A stretch of DNA of 11,393 nucleotides from JAWWBL01 sp033720975 (GTDB taxonomy: Bacteria > Actinomycetota > Acidimicrobiia > Spongiisociales > ZC4RG35). Below the pieces are notes generated by a model. The model was not told where the DNA came from, did not search any database, and saw only the letters and a program-made list of their open reading frames with translations. Each line of letters starts with the position of its first letter. Position 1 is the stretch's first letter. Location of the stretch: assembly GCA_033720975.1 (NCBI GenBank), contig JAWWBL010000053.1, forward strand, positions 1 to 11,393. Reading direction: 5' to 3'. The translations under genes were made by a program, and so were the position numbers. Below are positions 1-7,117 of the stretch, piece after piece.

Positions 1-905
1 GCGAGCTTCTCGGTGAGGTCGCCGGGGAGGTAGCCCACCTCCTGACGCCCCACTGCCACAAGCGGGCGATACACCGACACCCTCCGGTACCGCCCCTGCT
101 CGAGAACCTGCTCGAGGGCCGCCGCCAACGAGAGGAACGTCTTACCTGTACCCGCCATCCCCATCAGAGAAACTGCCGGGATGTCGGGGTCGAGCAGCTG
201 GTGCAGAGCAACGGTCTGACGGACGTTCTTGGGCTCGACACCGAAGGCGCGAACGTGGGTGGGCATCCTCTCGACAACGGTGGTCGGGCTGGTCTGGATC
301 ACCCGCGCCAGCGCCGACTTCGACGCTCCGCTCTTCAAGACGAGGAACTCGTTGACCGCCGCCTCCGTGGAGCCGATCTCGAGCTTGCCCGCGTCATATA
401 GGCGATCGATGGTCTCGTCGTCCGTGTACTGTTCCAGCAGGCCAGAGTGGATCTGCTCCACCGGGACTGTGTCGCCGCGATAGTCCTGGACGGCGACACC
501 CAATTGAGCACCCTTGATGCGAAGCGCCGCGTCCTTGGTCACCAGAACCGCCTCGTCGCCGTCTTCCAGATTGAGACACGTGGCGAGGATCCGGTGGTCT
601 GGAGTGCTGGGATCGAGAGCTACTGGCAACCGATCCGAGGTGACGCCGTTCAACTCGATGCGGAGGGAGCCACCGGTGGGCAACGGAACTGGCTCACGGA
701 GGCCGCCGCTCTCGGAGGCTCCGAGGTCCTCCAGGAGCCTTATGGCGGCCCTGGCATTGGCGCCGACCTCATCCCCACCGGTCTTCTTCCGGTCGAGCTC
801 CTCCACGACCACGAGTGGCAGCACCACGTCGTGCTCATCGAACTGGAGGAGGGAGTAGGGGTCGGCGAGAAGGACACAAGTGTCAAGGACGTAGGTGGAT
901 GCCAC
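1..905 (-). CDS. phoH2: PIN-domain PhoH-family ATPase (PhoH2 type), 3' end outside window
   Basis: Predicted RNA-acting protein with a PIN nuclease domain fused to a PhoH P-loop ATPase; PhoH2 proteins of this layout are reported to be RNA helicase/RNases in the cytoplasm. 301 complete codons are visible. The PIN domain is about residues 1-135, with acidic positions D8 (YVLDT), E35/E36 (VVEELDRKK), D103 (TPDHRIL) and D125 (LVTKDAAL). The PhoH domain starts near residue 215, with Walker A GMAGTGKT at 249-256 followed by the family signature YRPLVAVGRQEVGYLPG (279-295). The family is about 430 residues, so roughly 130 residues, including Walker B, lie beyond position 1. The GTG start at 905 is chosen because the PIN beta-strand begins at residue 4 and a strong Shine-Dalgarno lies upstream. 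No small antitoxin-like ORF (as with mycobacterial phoAT) precedes it; its neighbour is a divergent cyclase gene. Confidence 0.93.
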   Translation of the reverse strand, partial: MASTYVLDTCVLLADPYSLLQFDEHDVVLPLVVVEELDRKKTGGDEVGANARAAIRLLEDLGASESGGLREPVPLPTGGSLRIELNGVTSDRLPVALDPSTPDHRILATCLNLEDGDEAVLVTKDAALRIKGAQLGVAVQDYRGDTVPVEQIHSGLLEQYTDDETIDRLYDAGKLEIGSTEAAVNEFLVLKSGASKSALARVIQTSPTTVVERMPTHVRAFGVEPKNVRQTVALHQLLDPDIPAVSLMGMAGTGKTFLSLAAALEQVLEQGRYRRVSVYRPLVAVGRQEVGYLPGDLTEKL

Positions 906-914
906 CTGATTGAT

Positions 915-921
915 CTCCTTT
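915..921 (-). promoter_or_regulatory. Ribosome binding site of the PIN-PhoH gene
   Basis: On the minus strand AAAGGAG lies 9 nt before the GTG at 905. This near-perfect Shine-Dalgarno fixes the GTG as the start, although no in-frame ATG is nearby. Confidence 0.75.
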
Positions 922-1009
922 GGGTTGCTCTCGCCTGTTGGCGACAGAATCACCAAACCCGCGCCCAATTACAAGGATCACGCCGCGTCGGTAGCCTGTC
1001 ACGTCGTGC

Positions 1010-1013
1010 GGAG
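1010..1013 (+). promoter_or_regulatory. Ribosome binding site of the cyclase gene
   Basis: GGAG lies 6 nt before the ATG at 1020. It supports this ATG over the upstream in-frame codons back to 447, which are antisense to phoH2. Confidence 0.65.
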
Positions 1014-1019
1014 CCAATC

Positions 1020-4000
1020 ATGATCACGTGCACCCACTGCGGAACGGCCAACGAGGCCGGACAGAAGTTCTGCGGCGAGTGCGGTCACAGCCTCGCCGTT
1101 GTGTGCCCCAATTGCGGGACGCCCAACCAACCGTCAATGAAGTTCTGCGGCGAATGCGGGACAGGCCTTCGCGAGCTAGCACCGGCCGCCGCCGCTCCGA
1201 CAGGCGCGGAGCGAAGGCTGGTCACCGTGCTCTTCGCCGACCTCACCGGATACACCTCGTTCTCCGAGGGCCGAGACCCCGAAGACGTCCGCAACATGCT
1301 CACTGACTATTTCGACCGCAGCCGGGAGGTGATCGAACGATTCGGCGGGGTCGTCGACAAGTTCATCGGCGACGCAGTCATGGCGGTGTGGGGGGCGGTG
1401 GTCACCAACGACGACGACGCGGAAAGGGCTGTCCGCGCCGGTCTGGAGCTGGTCGACACCGTGGCCAAGATGGCCTCGGACCAGGGCTCGCCAGAGCTGG
1501 CATTGAGGGTCGGCGTTCTCACCGGCGAGGCTTCCGTTGGGCCCGGCGGAAACGAGAAGGGCCTGGTCGTCGGGGATCTGGTCAACACCGCGTCCAGACT
1601 CCAGTCGATCGCCGAGCCAGGAACGGTGTTGGTCGGCGAGCCCACCATGCGGGCCGCCTCGGCAGGGATCTCCTTCGAGCCACTGGGTGAGCAGACCGTC
1701 AAGGGAAAGCAGATCCCGGTTGCCGTCTTCCGGGCAAATCAGATCCTCGGCGAAGTGGGAGGCGGCGGACGGGCCGACGTCCTCGAACCACCGTTCGTCG
1801 GGCGAGCCCAAGAGCTCCGACTCCTGAAGGACCTGCGCGAATCCGTGGGTCGGGACAATCGGGCACGCCATGTCTCCATCATCGGGGAAGGTGGAATAGG
1901 CAAGTCCAGACTCGTTTGGGAGTTTCAGAAGTACTCGGACGGGCTGGTGGAGACGACCTACTGGCACCAGGGCCGCTCACCGGCCTATGGGGATGGGGTG
2001 GCCTTCTGGGCGGTCAAGGAGATGATCCATCGCCGCGCCGGAATCCTGGAGACCGATGACGACGAAACGGTGATCGCCGGCGTCGACCGGGCCCTGGAGG
2101 AGTTCCTCTCCGACGAGGACGCCGACTGGGTCCGTCCCCGCCTCCATGCAGTCCTCGGCGTAGGCTCGGCGCCGTCGGGAGCACGCTCCGAGCTCGACTC
2201 TGCCGTCCGCATCTTCTTCCAGGGTGTGGCCAAGAAAGCTCCTGTGGTCATGGTCTTCGAAGATCTCCAATGGGCTGACGCAGGGGTCATCGAGTTTGCC
2301 GAGGACCTCACCGAGTGGTCGCGGGACTATCCCATCCTGGTCATCACCCTGGCCCGCACCGAACTACTGGAACGCCGGCCCGAGTGGGGGTCCAAGGGCC
2401 GCACAGTGACAGTCCGCCTCGGCCCTATGGCTTCGGAGGAAATGCGATCGTTGGTTGTTGGGACGATGCCGGATCTCGGACACGAAACAGTCAGTGCCAT
2501 CGTCGAACGGTCCGGAGGTGTTCCCCTTTTCGCCGTCGAACTGATGAGGGGCCTGTCCGATGGAGCAATCGGCAAGATCCCGGAGACAATACAGGCGGCC
2601 ATTGGCTCACGCCTGGATCGTCTGGAAAGCGACCAGCGCTCCCTCGTGCAGGACGCCGCCATTCTGGGCCAGACGTTCACCATCGAAGCCTTGAGCGCGG
2701 TCACCGGCGTGTCGAGCGACGACGCGGGGCCGATCCTGTCCTTCCTGGTGAAGAAAGAGCTGATTGAGCCCGTGCGCGACCCACGCTCACCGGAACGAGG
2801 TCAATACCGGTTCGTCCAATCCATGATCCGCGAAGTCGCACTCAGCCGGCTCAACCGCGATATCAGACGGGAACGGCATTTAGCCGCCGCCCATTACTTG
2901 ATCGGGCGCGAGGATCCTGAACTTGCTCCTGTCGTCGCCGACCATTTCATCCAGGCGTACCAGGCAACGCCGGAAGGTCCCGAATCCGACGCCCTCCGTG
3001 GTACGGCCCTCGAGACCCTTCTGGGAGCCCTCCGAAGGGCCGAGGATGTCAGATCGTACGAGCTGGTCCTCTCGACCGGGGAGACTGCACTCGAGCTATG
3101 TGAGACCGATGCAGAGCGGGCTCCAATATGGGAGTCCATGGCCTTGGCGGCTTCGCATCACGCCCAGCCCGATCGCGCATACCATCTCGGCACCCTGGCG
3201 TTGGAGCACGCTCGCTCCTCCGCAACCGACGAAGACGAGGATCGAGTCGTGGCCCTGCTCGGTGATATCTCGGTAGTGACGCGGCGTGAGGGAACGATCG
3301 AGCTCCTCCAGCAACACCTCGAGAAGCGAGAAGGAGAATTATCCAACAACTCTCTGATCCAGGTCGCCTCCAAACTGGCCCACGCGATGATGTTCCCAGC
3401 CGATCCATACGGGCTAGAGGTTGCTGACAAATGCCTGGCGGCTGCTGAGCAAATCAAGCTCTGGCCGGTCCTAGTCGACACCCTCATCACCAAGGCCGTG
3501 TTCCTCGAGGCGAATAGTCGGTCTGAGGAGGCTCGGGTTCTCATTCAGGGAGCCATCGCCCTCGCCGATGAGCACGACCTTGCCGAACCGGCGATCAGAG
3601 GACGCATCAACGGCGACTTCCTCACATTCAGCTCCGATCCAGTCGCGGCGCGCACGATGGTTGCCGAGGCGCTGGAACTGGCGCGACGCGTTGGGAATCG
3701 TTCCCTCGCTCAGTTCTCGCTGATCAACATGGTCATCGATTACCTGCGCCACGGAGACCGGGACCTGCTGACCGCTCTTCTCGACGATCCGTTGCAAGAG
3801 ACCATGCCAGACCAAAGCCGCGGCCGACAGGCTGGCGCTCTCGCCATCTTCTCCTGGTTCGACGGTGACGAAAGTCAGGCGGCCCGTCACCTCGAGACCA
3901 TGGAAGGACTGGAAACACTCGTTATCAATGACCAGTACTGGTTTGAACTCTCCAAGCTCTTCACGGAAGGGCCCGAGGCATCGTTTGATGCGCTGGCGGC

Positions 4001-4385
4001 CTTTGCTGCCGAGAATCGGGAGCTATACCGGCACTCTCTGGAGATGTTGGGCAACATCACGGGTCTCTCCGGTGACAGGTCTCTGCTGGATCGAGTCAAC
4101 ACCATGGCCGACTCACATCCCGCCCACCACACACTGATCACGCGACAGCCTCGCAGCTTCGTCAGCGCCATCGAAGGTGACAGTCAGCCGGCCCGGGAGA
4201 CGGCGGACTTGTACCTCACCTTCCCCTGGACCTCGAACGCCATCTTCACCCTGGCCGGTGCGGCCAACTTCCTTCCCAAGGGCCATCCGGATGCGCAGCC
4301 ATTCCTCGATGAAGCCTTCGAGCGGGCGGAGGCTGTTGGCTGGATGGGCCTACGCGACCTGATCGCCAGGCACGTAGTCCTCTAG
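1020..4385 (+). CDS. Double zinc ribbon - class III adenylate/guanylate cyclase - AAA ATPase - TPR-like signalling protein
   Basis: A 1121-residue cytoplasmic signalling protein that probably makes a cyclic nucleotide. Residues 4-46 are two zinc ribbons (C4/C7/C18/C21 and C29/C32/C43/C46). Residues about 64-230 are a class III cyclase domain: metal-binding D74 (VLFADLTGY) and D118 (DKFIGDAVM), possible base-selecting K114, transition-state N189 and R193 (VNTASR). The canonical second base-selecting Asp before the WG motif is not present (GLVVGD), so ATP versus GTP preference cannot be read. Residues about 265-600 form an AAA/STAND-type ATPase: Walker A GEGGIGKS at 289-296 and Walker B VVMVFED ending E414/D415. 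The remaining roughly 500 residues are helical, TPR-like and carry no DNA-binding HTH. The start is set by GGAG 6 nt upstream and by the first cysteine at residue 4. Such cyclase-ATPase-TPR fusions are common in actinobacteria; ligand and output are unknown. Confidence 0.9.
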   Translation: MITCTHCGTANEAGQKFCGECGHSLAVVCPNCGTPNQPSMKFCGECGTGLRELAPAAAAPTGAERRLVTVLFADLTGYTSFSEGRDPEDVRNMLTDYFDRSREVIERFGGVVDKFIGDAVMAVWGAVVTNDDDAERAVRAGLELVDTVAKMASDQGSPELALRVGVLTGEASVGPGGNEKGLVVGDLVNTASRLQSIAEPGTVLVGEPTMRAASAGISFEPLGEQTVKGKQIPVAVFRANQILGEVGGGGRADVLEPPFVGRAQELRLLKDLRESVGRDNRARHVSIIGEGGIGKSRLVWEFQKYSDGLVETTYWHQGRSPAYGDGVAFWAVKEMIHRRAGILETDDDETVIAGVDRALEEFLSDEDADWVRPRLHAVLGVGSAPSGARSELDSAVRIFFQGVAKKAPVVMVFEDLQWADAGVIEFAEDLTEWSRDYPILVITLARTELLERRPEWGSKGRTVTVRLGPMASEEMRSLVVGTMPDLGHETVSAIVERSGGVPLFAVELMRGLSDGAIGKIPETIQAAIGSRLDRLESDQRSLVQDAAILGQTFTIEALSAVTGVSSDDAGPILSFLVKKELIEPVRDPRSPERGQYRFVQSMIREVALSRLNRDIRRERHLAAAHYLIGREDPELAPVVADHFIQAYQATPEGPESDALRGTALETLLGALRRAEDVRSYELVLSTGETALELCETDAERAPIWESMALAASHHAQPDRAYHLGTLALEHARSSATDEDEDRVVALLGDISVVTRREGTIELLQQHLEKREGELSNNSLIQVASKLAHAMMFPADPYGLEVADKCLAAAEQIKLWPVLVDTLITKAVFLEANSRSEEARVLIQGAIALADEHDLAEPAIRGRINGDFLTFSSDPVAARTMVAEALELARRVGNRSLAQFSLINMVIDYLRHGDRDLLTALLDDPLQETMPDQSRGRQAGALAIFSWFDGDESQAARHLETMEGLETLVINDQYWFELSKLFTEGPEASFDALAAFAAENRELYRHSLEMLGNITGLSGDRSLLDRVNTMADSHPAHHTLITRQPRSFVSAIEGDSQPARETADLYLTFPWTSNAIFTLAGAANFLPKGHPDAQPFLDEAFERAEAVGWMGLRDLIARHVVL
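1029..1157 (+). repeat. Tandem duplication encoding the two zinc ribbons
   Basis: The two zinc ribbons repeat with an exact period of 25 codons (75 bp): CTHC/FCGECG, then CPNC/FCGECG. The DNA of the second halves (1065-1084 and 1140-1159) is identical except for one base, consistent with an internal duplication or strong constraint on the motif. Confidence 0.7.
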
Positions 4386-6112
4386 GCCCTCCTGGCCGCG
4401 ACCCATCCGAGGAAATCGTCGAGCGGTCGAGCATTGACGACCCGATCTTTGGTCACCCAGCCTCGCTGGGCGTGGAGCACGCCGTAATCCATCCTGACCA
4501 GGTCGCGGGTGTGGTGGGAGTCGGTGTCGATCACCACGTCAACCCCCATCTCCATACCGCGATGGGCCACCTCGGCGGTGGCGTCGAGACGGTCGAGGGC
4601 GCCGTTGATCTCGAGGGCCACCCCGGTAACGGCCAGCGCCTCCAACACCACCTCCACATCGAGCTCCACGCCGGGACGCCTTCCCACATAACGCCCGGTG
4701 AGATGACCGATGGCGTTCACCGCCGGGTCCTGGAGCGCTTTGAGGATCCGGGCCGTTTGGCGGTCCTCCGGCAGGTCGAAGTGAGAGTGGATCGATGCCA
4801 CGCAGTAGTCGAACTCGAGACGGAACTCGGGGTCGTAGTCCAGTTCACCGTCGGCCCCTATATTCAGCTCACATCCGAAAAGGATCTCCAGCTCCGGCGT
4901 CGCCTCATTGAGCTCCCGTATCCGGTCCCGGTGGGCGAGCATCTCCTCGCGTGAGGATCCATTGATGGCCAAGTCCTCCCCGTGGTCGGTGAAGACGACG
5001 TACTCATATCCGGCTGCGCCCGCCGCCTCCACCATCTCCTGCAACGACGACCGTCCGTCGCCGCTGCGGTCGGAATGGAAGTGGAGGTCACCCTTGATGT
5101 CGCCTCGTTCGATCAGGTCCGGAAGCCGTCCTTCCGCTGCTGCCTTGACCTCTCCGCCGCCTTCCCGAAGCGTGGGTGGGACGAAGTCCATCTCCAGAGC
5201 CTTGTAGATCTCCGCTTCGGTCTCGGAGACGATGACCCGGTCCTCCTCAAACAGCCCGTATTCACTGAGCAGCCAACCCCGATCGATCGCCCGCTGCCGT
5301 AGCTGGATGTTGTGCGCCTTCGAACCCGTGAAATAGAGGAGGGCCGATCCGATCTGGGGCGGTGAGACGGTGCGGATGTCGACCTGCAAACCCTCTCTCG
5401 TTAGAAACGAGGTCTTGGTGCCTCCCGACCCGATGATCTCATACACCTCGGGAAACCCGAGTACGGCCTTGGCCACACTTTCGGGATCGGTGGTGGAAAC
5501 GACGATGTCGACATCGCCGATGGTCTCGGAAAACCTTCGCACGGAGCCGCACGGGACCGCCTGGTCCACCCCTTCGATCTGCTCCAAACGCTTGGCGAGA
5601 GACGAGGCAAACCCGTAGACCTCCGCAAGCGGGGTACGACGGTCCTTGCCGTGTAGGCCCAGCCGGTCGATGGCCTTGGCGATCTTCTCCTCCGACTTCT
5701 CACCAAGCCCTGGCAATTCCCGGAGCTTTTGTTCATCGACCGCCACCTTCAGGCTGTCGATGTCCTCAACACCCAACTCGGCGCGGATCATCTTGAGGGT
5801 CTTTGGGCCCAGGCCCGGGATCTTCGTGAGCTCGACAAACGGCGGCGGGTACTTCTCTCGGAGCTTTTCCAACTTGGAGATCGTGCCCGTCTTCTCGAAC
5901 TCCAAGATCTTGTCCGCTGTAGAGGGCCCGACACCGCTGATCGCGGTCAGCTCTGCCTTGGTGAGGCCTGACAACTCGCCGGGATGGGACTCGAGACCGG
6001 CGATAGCGTTCTCATAGGCCCTGACGCGGAACGCCTGGGGCGACCCCTCGTCTAGGGCGGTGAGCTTGGCCAGCTCCGCCAGTGCCCGGATGAGCTCGAA
6101 TCGGCTTGCCAT
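4382..6112 (-). CDS. polX: Bacterial family X DNA polymerase with PHP domain (PolX)
   Basis: Predicted gap-filling repair polymerase with an intrinsic PHP phosphoesterase/nuclease domain, acting on DNA in the cytoplasm. At 576 residues it matches the normal PolX length. The N-terminal 8-kDa-like region (about 1-150) has helix-hairpin-helix turns at 58-62 (SGVGP), 98-103 (IPGLGP) and 133-138 (LPGLGE). The polymerase active site shows GSVRRFSETIGDVD with D200 and D202, and the third Asp at D245 (LQVDIRTV). The PHP domain (about 340-576) has HFH at 344-346, TDH at 375-377, E415, H442, H470 and TDSHH at 530-534, so both active sites look intact. The ATG at 6112 gives the family's usual N-terminus; no good Shine-Dalgarno precedes it. 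It starts 14 bp after the TadE-like gene and is probably the last gene of the tad transcript. Its stop overlaps the stop of the convergent cyclase gene in one CTAG. Confidence 0.93.
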   Translation of the reverse strand: MASRFELIRALAELAKLTALDEGSPQAFRVRAYENAIAGLESHPGELSGLTKAELTAISGVGPSTADKILEFEKTGTISKLEKLREKYPPPFVELTKIPGLGPKTLKMIRAELGVEDIDSLKVAVDEQKLRELPGLGEKSEEKIAKAIDRLGLHGKDRRTPLAEVYGFASSLAKRLEQIEGVDQAVPCGSVRRFSETIGDVDIVVSTTDPESVAKAVLGFPEVYEIIGSGGTKTSFLTREGLQVDIRTVSPPQIGSALLYFTGSKAHNIQLRQRAIDRGWLLSEYGLFEEDRVIVSETEAEIYKALEMDFVPPTLREGGGEVKAAAEGRLPDLIERGDIKGDLHFHSDRSGDGRSSLQEMVEAAGAAGYEYVVFTDHGEDLAINGSSREEMLAHRDRIRELNEATPELEILFGCELNIGADGELDYDPEFRLEFDYCVASIHSHFDLPEDRQTARILKALQDPAVNAIGHLTGRYVGRRPGVELDVEVVLEALAVTGVALEINGALDRLDATAEVAHRGMEMGVDVVIDTDSHHTRDLVRMDYGVLHAQRGWVTKDRVVNARPLDDFLGWVAARRA

Positions 6113-6126
6113 CGTCAGGCCGATTA

Positions 6127-6516
6127 TCACCGACCAAGCCAGACTCGGGGATTGAACTCGGCTCTCGACGCTGCCTTCACGCGGAGGTGACCGAATATCG
6201 GTACCTCGATGCCCACCGCCGTTACCACCTCCACCACGCGAATTGAAAGAGACGGATCGATCGCACACCCGCAACGCACCACAACGGCGCCATTGGCGTT
6301 CGCCACCGCCGCCGCCTGCTCGTGCGGACTCGAGCCCGAGGCTCCCGGATAGGTAGCGACCGCCGCGGCGAGGGCAGCGGCATCAGACGCCGTCTGGGCC
6401 TGTGCCCTGGCTGCGTAGGCCGCCCCTAGCGACGCCGTGGCTATCCCAAGAGTGGCCAGCAGGGCGGCGACCGCCACAAGCGCGACGGTCGCCCCTCCTG
6501 CCTCCCCCACCCTCAC
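6127..6516 (-). CDS. TadE-like / TadG-like pilus assembly protein (helicase/secretion-neighbourhood family)
   Basis: Predicted inner-membrane pseudopilin-like protein of 129 residues, in the position of mycobacterial Rv3654c. The N-terminus has a short hydrophilic head, then GGATVALVAVAALLATLGI and further hydrophobic residues to about 37 (one membrane segment), followed by ARAQAQTASDAAALAAAVA, the Ala-rich stretch typical of TadE/TadG-like proteins. The extracytoplasmic C-terminus has two close cysteines (RCGCAID, 82 and 84). Unlike the pilin and TadE, it lacks Glu at +5 after the candidate Gly7 cleavage point (Ala12 instead), so processing by a prepilin peptidase is doubtful. The GTG start at 6516 overlaps the upstream tadE stop as GTGA, implying translational coupling. 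Family assignment rests on shape and synteny; sequence identity was not tested. Confidence 0.8.
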   Translation of the reverse strand: MRVGEAGGATVALVAVAALLATLGIATASLGAAYAARAQAQTASDAAALAAAVATYPGASGSSPHEQAAAVANANGAVVVRCGCAIDPSLSIRVVEVVTAVGIEVPIFGHLRVKAASRAEFNPRVWLGR

Positions 6517-6890
6517 CGCTCAACGAGCATCGTCGCCGACGCAGAGAGGTCGACTCCCAAATCCCGAACCAGCGGCGCACCAAGGAGGTGGCGCAAGGTG
6601 GCCGTGACCCGGGCCGGTCGACCCACCACCGAAGGCCGCGACACCGAGATGCGCACCCGGTTGCGCATGGCCGGAGACAACGCCGCCACGACCGCATTGA
6701 CCGCCTTCGCGGGATCCGGGGTGGTTGCCGCCACCCGCGCCCCTTCTCTCACCGCGCCCACAAGCTCGATCCTGGCTCTGGCGATCGAGACGACCTCGAT
6801 GCCGGCGACCAGTATGAGGAGCACCATCGGAATGACGAGAAAGAACTCCACGCTGGCGCTCCCCTGCTCTAGAAGTTCCCGGTCACCCAC
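6513..6890 (-). CDS. tadE: TadE family pseudopilin
   Basis: Predicted minor pseudopilin of the Tad/Flp machine in the cytoplasmic membrane, 125 residues, equivalent in position to Rv3655c. A class III prepilin-type site is clear: EQG|SASVEF, with Gly10 at -1, Glu15 at +5 and Phe16 at +6, followed by a hydrophobic segment to about residue 37 (FFLVIPMVLLILVAGIEVV) and the family pattern ARARIELVGAVREGAR. The GTG at 6890 is chosen because AAGG lies 7 nt upstream and a 9-residue leader before the cleavage site is normal. The open frame reaches back to 6950, but that would overlap the pilin gene by 82 bp. With this start the overlap with flp is 22 bp. It shares GTGA with the next gene. Confidence 0.82.
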   Translation of the reverse strand: MGDRELLEQGSASVEFFLVIPMVLLILVAGIEVVSIARARIELVGAVREGARVAATTPDPAKAVNAVVAALSPAMRNRVRISVSRPSVVGRPARVTATLRHLLGAPLVRDLGVDLSASATMLVER

Positions 6891-7066
6891 TTGATGACCT
6901 TGCCGAACAAGCCGCCGAGCAGGCCAGAGCCGGTGCCGGACTGGAGCCACTTCAGCGCGATGATGGCCAGTGCCGTTGCGGCAAGAATGACCAGGAAATA
7001 CTCGACAGTGGCCTGGCCTCGCTCATCGCTCATAGCGACCATCATTCGGTTCCACACCCGTGTCAT
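6869..7066 (-). CDS. flp: Flp-type pilin (DUF4244-like), major subunit candidate
   Basis: Predicted pilin of 65 residues, equivalent to Rv3656c. Residues 1-17 form a basic leader ending SDERG, then the class III (Flp) prepilin motif G|QATVEY with Gly17 at -1, Glu22 at +5 and Tyr23 at +6, then a hydrophobic helix about 24-41. The mature peptide would be 48 residues and ends in a glycine-rich, cationic stretch (GSGLLGGLFGKVIKWVTG). The ATG at 7066 is chosen because AAGGAG lies 5 nt upstream; a TTG at 7081 is in frame but would swallow that ribosome site. It has the strongest Shine-Dalgarno in the cluster and follows the only sizeable gap (51 bp) in the tad genes. Both fit higher expression of the structural subunit. 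Cleavage needs a TadV-like prepilin peptidase, not present here. Confidence 0.85.
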   Translation of the reverse strand: MTRVWNRMMVAMSDERGQATVEYFLVILAATALAIIALKWLQSGTGSGLLGGLFGKVIKWVTGNF

Positions 7067-7071
7067 AGACA

Positions 7072-7077
7072 CTCCTT
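7072..7077 (-). promoter_or_regulatory. Ribosome binding site of the flp pilin gene
   Basis: Minus-strand AAGGAG, 5 nt before the ATG at 7066. It is a full consensus Shine-Dalgarno in a cluster whose other genes mostly rely on stop/start overlaps, and it decides the pilin start. Confidence 0.75.
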
Positions 7078-7081
7078 CCAA

Positions 7082-7098
7082 GCCGGTAACCGACCGGC
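7082..7098 (-). promoter_or_regulatory. Stem-loop in the tadC-flp gap, just upstream of the pilin ribosome site
   Basis: A perfect 6-bp inverted repeat, GCCGGT-5nt-ACCGGC, lies in the tadC-flp spacer, ending 4 bp before the pilin Shine-Dalgarno. All six pairs are Watson-Crick, five of them G-C or adjacent to one. No U-tract follows, so it is not a standard intrinsic terminator. It may instead mark an mRNA processing or 5'-protecting hairpin that raises pilin mRNA relative to tadABC. Function is inferred. Confidence 0.45.
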
Positions 7099-7117
7099 GC
7101 GGGGAGAAGTGCGGAGA

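Larger units (their letters stand above)
906..1019. promoter_or_regulatory. Divergent intergenic region between PIN-PhoH and cyclase genes; weak promoter candidates
   Basis: This 114-bp gap must hold the promoters of both divergent genes. Minus-strand candidate: TTGTAA (974-969), 17-bp spacer, GATTCT (951-946), pointing at phoH2. Plus-strand candidate: TTACAA (969-974), 17-bp spacer, TAGCCT (992-997), pointing at the cyclase gene. The two use the same hexamer read on opposite strands as a -35 box. Matches to sigma-A consensus are only partial (3-4 of 6), so this is a suggestion. A short inverted repeat, CTGT-5nt-ACAG, sits at 935-947 in the phoH2 leader. Confidence 0.3.

Noticed and set aside
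447..1019. In-frame upstream extension of the cyclase ORF by 191 codons
   Set aside because: It is antisense to the well-supported PIN-PhoH gene and has no domain. The ATG at 1020 has a Shine-Dalgarno and begins right before the first zinc ribbon.
6123..6128. GATAAT on the minus strand as a separate polX promoter
   Set aside because: It lies 10 nt before the ATG, with no -35 at 16-18 bp (TTCAAT is 22 bp away), and overlaps the upstream stop. Co-transcription with tad is simpler.
6113..6274. 54-codon N-terminal extension of PolX
   Set aside because: It overlaps the TadE-like gene in another frame and its Gly/Ser/Arg-rich sequence is unlike PolX; the ATG at 6112 gives the family's normal N-terminus.
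6598..6894. Plus-strand ORF opposite tadE
   Set aside because: Thr/Arg-rich with no recognisable family; it is the mirror of a well-supported pseudopilin gene.
6891..6950. Longer TadE starting at 6950
   Set aside because: It would lie mostly within the pilin gene and add an unusually long leader before the prepilin site.
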